Source: Blautia sp. An81 (GTDB lineage Bacteria > Bacillota > Clostridia > Lachnospirales > Lachnospiraceae). From it: a stretch of 45,097 nucleotides of DNA. The notes under the pieces were generated by a model that had not been told where the DNA came from, did not search any database, and saw only the letters and a program-made list of their open reading frames with translations. A program made the translations under genes and the position numbers. The stretch lies in the NCBI RefSeq assembly GCF_002161285.1, contig NZ_NFHH01000030.1:1-45097 (forward strand), given 5' to 3'. Positions 42,079 to 45,097 of this stretch are shown here, piece after piece. Position 1 is the first letter of the stretch, and each line of letters starts with the position of its first letter.

Positions 42079-42113
42079 CTTCTGGGCTCTTGCCCCCACG
42101 TGCACACAGAACA

Positions 42114-42150
42114 GCCCCTGTCGGCGCTTCACAAAGCAGCCGACAGGGGC
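42114..42150. terminator. Terminator between pncB and spoVT (convergent)
   Basis: GCCCCTGTCGGC and GCCGACAGGGGC form a perfect 12-bp stem with loop GCTTCACAAAGCA, which can extend. The plus strand continues CTTCTTTATT. It can end both genes. Confidence 0.85.
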
Positions 42151-42155
42151 CTTCT

Positions 42156-42698
42156 TTATTGTTCCATCTGCCTCCCCAGAAACCCTGCTGCCACCTGGGC
42201 CAGCTTTTCCTCAGTTTCGGAAAATTTTCTGTCTCCCGGTTTTCCAAGGATTACTACAGCTCCCACCGCATCTCCTGCACAGGTAATGGTGTAGATTACC
42301 TGAGAGCCGTATTCGCTTTTATCTTCTTCTAGTATCCGCACATAATTTCCTTCTGTGATGCGCACGTTTTTTCTGTCGGAAATCATATCCTCCAGATCCC
42401 GGTTAATCCTTTTCTCCATATATTCTTTTGAGCCGCTTCCTGAAGTGCCGATAACCTGGTCTCTGTCTGTAATACACACCAGGCACCCGGCAGCCTGGGC
42501 CAGAGCCTCGGCATATTCCCTGGAAAAAGTCCCCAGCTCTCCGATAGGCGAATACTTTTTCAGAATGATCTCCCCTTCTCTGTCCGTAAAAATCTCAAGG
42601 GGGTCGCTTTCTCTTATCCTCAGTGTTCTTCTGATTTCTTTGGGAATCACTACCCTTCCCAGGTCATCTATCCTCCGCACAATCCCCGTTGCTTTCAT
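42156..42698 (-). CDS. spoVT: Stage V sporulation protein T-type AbrB regulator
   Basis: A 180-residue transcription factor of the late forespore. The N-terminal AbrB swapped-hairpin domain reads TGIVRRIDDLGRVVIPKEIR and LRIRESDPLEIFTD. The C-terminal GAF-like domain (YAEALAQAAGCLVCITDRDQ; IYTITCAGDAVGAVVILG) matches SpoVT rather than AbrB or Abh. The length is that of B. subtilis SpoVT (178). ATG 42698 has CAGGAGGAGTGGGAAAAT. A sigma-G-like promoter lies upstream. This indicates a spore former. Confidence 0.92.
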   Translation of the reverse strand: MKATGIVRRIDDLGRVVIPKEIRRTLRIRESDPLEIFTDREGEIILKKYSPIGELGTFSREYAEALAQAAGCLVCITDRDQVIGTSGSGSKEYMEKRINRDLEDMISDRKNVRITEGNYVRILEEDKSEYGSQVIYTITCAGDAVGAVVILGKPGDRKFSETEEKLAQVAAGFLGRQMEQ

Positions 42699-42752
42699 AT
42701 TTTCCCACTCCTCCTGTATTTTCAGTGTTTTCTATGTCGGCCAATGTAGAGT

Positions 42753-42782
42753 TAGTATATGGAAAAACAGGAGAATTATTCA
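42753..42782 (-). promoter_or_regulatory. Sigma-G/F-like promoter of spoVT
   Basis: On the minus strand TGAATA (42,777-42,782) and TATACTA (42,753-42,759), spacer 17. The sigma-G pattern of B. subtilis is GHATR near -35 and CATWHTA near -10; only the first -10 base differs. spoVT of B. subtilis is a sigma-G gene. Confidence 0.6.
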
Positions 42783-42854
42783 TTAAACAATCAAAAGAAT
42801 CTCCCGTAAACCTTAGCTTTGTAGTTTATCTATAATATTTCAAATATATTAACG

Positions 42855-42931
42855 ATTCACCAATTAAAATTCAATACATCAACTAATTCACCAACTAAGA
42901 TTTAATACATCAACTAATTCACCAATTAAAA
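42855..42931. repeat. 31-bp tandem repeat, 2.5 copies
   Basis: Units at 42,855-42,885 and 42,886-42,916, and a half copy to 42,931. The unit starts ATTCACCAAYTAARATTYAA and ends TACATCAACTA. It lies at the 3' side of the decayed gene at 42,941, in a 242-base gap with no other gene besides the spoVT promoter. Confidence 0.8.
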
Positions 42932-42940
42932 CGCCTTGCT

Positions 42941-43892
42941 TCAGTTTTTTAGTTGATAGATAAAATGTCTGCCCTGTCGTACCTTTTTCACTAAACCAGC
43001 CTCCATCAATCTTCCAAGTGCTACGGACGCCCCTGCTGTTGTCGTAATCTTAGTAATATTAAGTATTTGATAAGTTGTTATAAAGCCGTTAGCTCTTATA
43101 TAATTATAAATAATTCTATCCGTTTCATTTTTTAGAACAGGTTCTTTATATGATAAATCAAATATCTCCATTTGTTCATTCTGAATTTTGTACTCATGGT
43201 TCAAATGATAGCTTGTCCAACGGCCTCTCTTATTATTTACAAGCATATTTTTATCAACCAATTCAGAAAGGAGATGTCCTATTTCAATTCTATGAATATC
43301 TAATATAGACTGCAATCTAGTATTGGTCACCTCCTCTTCTAGATAAGCTGTCCCAAGAATAATTTGTTCTTCTTTCTTCAGATGTAGATAAGCTGTTCCA
43401 AACAATTTTTGTAAATATTCTGAACATTCTTCTGGCATTAGAGAAATCATCCATAGCCTTAATTCAACCTGATGTAATTCTTCATTTTGATTTAAATCCG
43501 GTTTCCGCCAATCGAAATGGTCTTTTCAATCCACTAACCAATTTAGGCATAACTTGCCGTATAAAATTATATAGATTGTTTTCCCACAGACCGTCATATG
43601 TAAGGCGATCACTCCACCTGCCGCCGGCTATAAGGTTACTCTCATCTATATAATCCATACGAATGTTATCAAAACGTTCCCTAACGGCGATTCCTTTTCC
43701 AAACATCAATAATCCGGCAGCAGTCAGCCATCCTTTTCCAGTAAGTCTATCAATTGCATATCCGCCCATATTTTTGAGAAATTCTTGATCTTCAATACTA
43801 TTCCAAATATGCTCAGGATTTTGATGTTCAAATTCAATTCGGTAGGATCTCAATGAATTCATATCAATATCATTCATCGTATAACCTTCCAA
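42941..43892 (-). pseudogene. Decayed ATP-binding regulator (AlbA_2/RecG-like family), internal deletion
   Basis: Two frames are pieces of one gene. The first (43,482-43,892) has NDIDMNSLRSYRIEFEHQNP, GKGWLTAAGLLMFGKG and DNIRMDYIDESN, then stops after PFRLAETGF. The second continues from about 43,500 in another frame, DWRKPDLNQNEELHQVELRL, into MISLMPEECSEYLQKLFG and a winged-helix end (GASVALGRLMEAGLVKKVRQ). In intact relatives about 100 or more residues, with the HATPase region, join these. An internal deletion with frameshift near 43,490-43,505 removed them. The N-terminal AlbA_2 domain is also missing. The family identification is from recognition, not alignment. Confidence 0.75.
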
Positions 43893-43998
43893 TATTCCTC
43901 CTACTAGGATATTCTTCGCTGTAAAGTTTTCAACAGATAAGTAAAATTATATCATATCTCTTTAATATTTTATGCATTGTCATTCCTATAATTAAAAA

Positions 43999-44033
43999 AC
44001 AGAAGAACAGTGATTATCTCGCTGTGCTCCTGT
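43999..44033 (-). terminator. Terminator after the HAD gene
   Basis: ACAGGAGCACAG and CTGTTCTTCTGT form an imperfect stem on the minus strand around CGAGATAATCA, followed by TTTTTTAATT. Confidence 0.7.
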
Positions 44034-44045
44034 CTTTTATCATTT

Positions 44046-44897
44046 CTATTTGTCTTCAATATGAAGGTTTTCCTGAAACTCTTTAATCTTTCCGTCCTGA
44101 TAAGCCCCTGTATAATCACCTTCTGTAAAGTGCTTCAAAGCCTCAGAGAACTTCTCCCAGCTCTCTCTTTCCTGATAGGCAAGTATAGGATAAAAAAGAA
44201 CTTCTGCTCTTCTCGCCGCTTCAAGATCAGCCGGCGCATCTCCGATCATCAGCACATGGTCCTTTTCATAGCCTTTGTCCAGAAGTTCCCGCAGACAGTC
44301 TTCCTTTCGCCCTGTTTCCTGGGACATAAGGAGATCTGTATACTGAGCCAATTCAAAGAACTCCCACTCTTTGTTTATTTCCTGACGATTAGCCGCTGTA
44401 ACTATGACGATATCTGCATATTCTCTGGCCATCCTCAATGCATCCTCTGTACCGTCAAAAGGAGGTTTTTTGTTATCAGACACCATAGCCATGGACTGAT
44501 TCACCAGTCTTGACCAGTCAAGAGCCTTCTTCATGCAGATATTCTCTGTTTTCTCATAAGCTTCTTTCAGGCTTTTATCTGAAAGTTCCTGTGCAGATTC
44601 TGCCCAGTGCAGATATTCTTCCAGACCTTCCACTGTTGTATAATTTTCATTAATACTTTTCAGTACCTGAGCCAGTCCCTGAAAACGGTTCACGCCTCTT
44701 GTGACACTTAAAAGATTTACCTTTCTCCAGAGGCGGATGATCTCATCTCTGTACTCTCCCAAATCCCATTCATACACCAGGCAGGGGCCGAAACAGCGCA
44801 TGTGCTTCACATCCATGGTATCCATAACACAGCCGTCAGAATCAATACAGATCAAATAGTCTTTTGTTTTCCTGAATTCTTTAACATCCTCTTTCAC
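44046..44897 (-). CDS. HAD-superfamily hydrolase
   Basis: A 283-residue phosphatase-like protein. Motif I is CIDSDGCVMDTMDV (near residue 20), with Asp nucleophile and the DxDxx pattern. Motif II is IVIVTAANRQEINKEWEFF, and motif IV is DHVLMIGDAPADLEAARRAE. The cap between I and II is about 120 helical residues (AESAQELSDKSLKEAYEKTE). Substrate is unknown. GTG 44897 has AGGGGGATTTAAA; the longer frame to 44,963 has no ribosome site. It ends in its own terminator. Confidence 0.85.
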   Translation of the reverse strand: MKEDVKEFRKTKDYLICIDSDGCVMDTMDVKHMRCFGPCLVYEWDLGEYRDEIIRLWRKVNLLSVTRGVNRFQGLAQVLKSINENYTTVEGLEEYLHWAESAQELSDKSLKEAYEKTENICMKKALDWSRLVNQSMAMVSDNKKPPFDGTEDALRMAREYADIVIVTAANRQEINKEWEFFELAQYTDLLMSQETGRKEDCLRELLDKGYEKDHVLMIGDAPADLEAARRAEVLFYPILAYQERESWEKFSEALKHFTEGDYTGAYQDGKIKEFQENLHIEDK

Positions 44898-45097
44898 TTT
44901 AAATCCCCCTGTTGCATCGTTCAATTTATTTTTTATTATAGTCTTCTGATGTATGAACTGCAACAGAGAATCCTTACATTCAGTTTTGAAAGGTAAAAAT
45001 ATATCTGCCTGCTTTAGGATGGAGAGTTTTCTAAAAAAACGGGTTATCTACATTCTCCGGCTTTTCCATTGGTTTTATCCACTTCCATTGGAAAGAC
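44898..45097. other. 200 bases at the right edge
   Basis: No complete gene is seen. TTATCTACA (45,044-45,052) and TTATCCACT (45,075-45,083) each differ by one base from the DnaA box TTATCCACA. On the minus strand the last 55 bases are open and end TGTAGATAA, which could be the tail of a gene beyond the edge. Confidence 0.3.

Noticed and set aside
1-45097. CRISPR array
   Set aside because: The only regular repeats are the 23-bp iterons without spacers and the 31-bp tandem repeat; neither has unique spacers, and no cas genes are present.

Overview
The window looks like chromosome of a Gram-positive, spore-forming anaerobe of the Lachnospiraceae (Clostridia; Blautia/Mediterraneibacter-like, genus not resolvable by reading). 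Evidence: A/T-rich sigma-A promoters and GGAGG ribosome sites, a spoVT gene with a sigma-G-like promoter, the blocks dnaE-pfkA and argF-birA-coaX-dusB, an acyl-ACP thioesterase, and a Clostridia-type SleB hydrolase.

Region 1 (1 to about 22,370) is the maintenance and transfer half of a Tn1549/CD1107-1115-type integrative conjugative element (ICE). All genes lie on the minus strand, so transcription runs right to left. It starts at parA-parB-repA (with a 23-bp iteron array inside repA), passes two accessory genes and a two-gene A/T-rich cargo operon, then enters the type IV secretion block: pcfB, virD4, Maff2-type pilin, virB6, prgI, virB4, the bifunctional M23/NlpC wall hydrolase, DUF4315, the DUF4366 protein, topB, small ORFs, DUF5688 and an XRE regulator. 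topB has lost its C-terminus through a 1-nt frameshift. An IS256-family element runs off the left edge. Relaxase, integrase and the left attachment site are not in the window. Five copies of a 25-bp palindrome punctuate the ICE.

Region 2 (22,414 to 39,260) is core chromosome, also minus strand: greA-lysS; argF-birA-DUF6145-coaX-dusB; nfeD-SPFH; sleB; TrmH-type methyltransferase; SAM methyltransferase-dnaE-pfkA; thioesterase-cvfB. Several clear promoters and terminators separate these units.

Region 3 (39,290 to 45,097) holds tRNA-Gln(CUG), then a compact type I toxin-antitoxin locus: a 28-aa hydrophobic peptide facing a convergent antisense RNA, with shared direct repeats and a shared terminator, organised like the Fst/par locus. 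Next come vanY-type carboxypeptidase and pncB on the plus strand, then spoVT, a decayed ATP-binding regulator gene with an internal deletion, and a HAD phosphatase on the minus strand.

The most interesting signals are the type I toxin-antitoxin locus (39,542-39,851), the iteron origin inside repA, the ICE palindrome family, and the uncharacterised zinc-ribbon/RX4H cargo operon (15,800-17,642).
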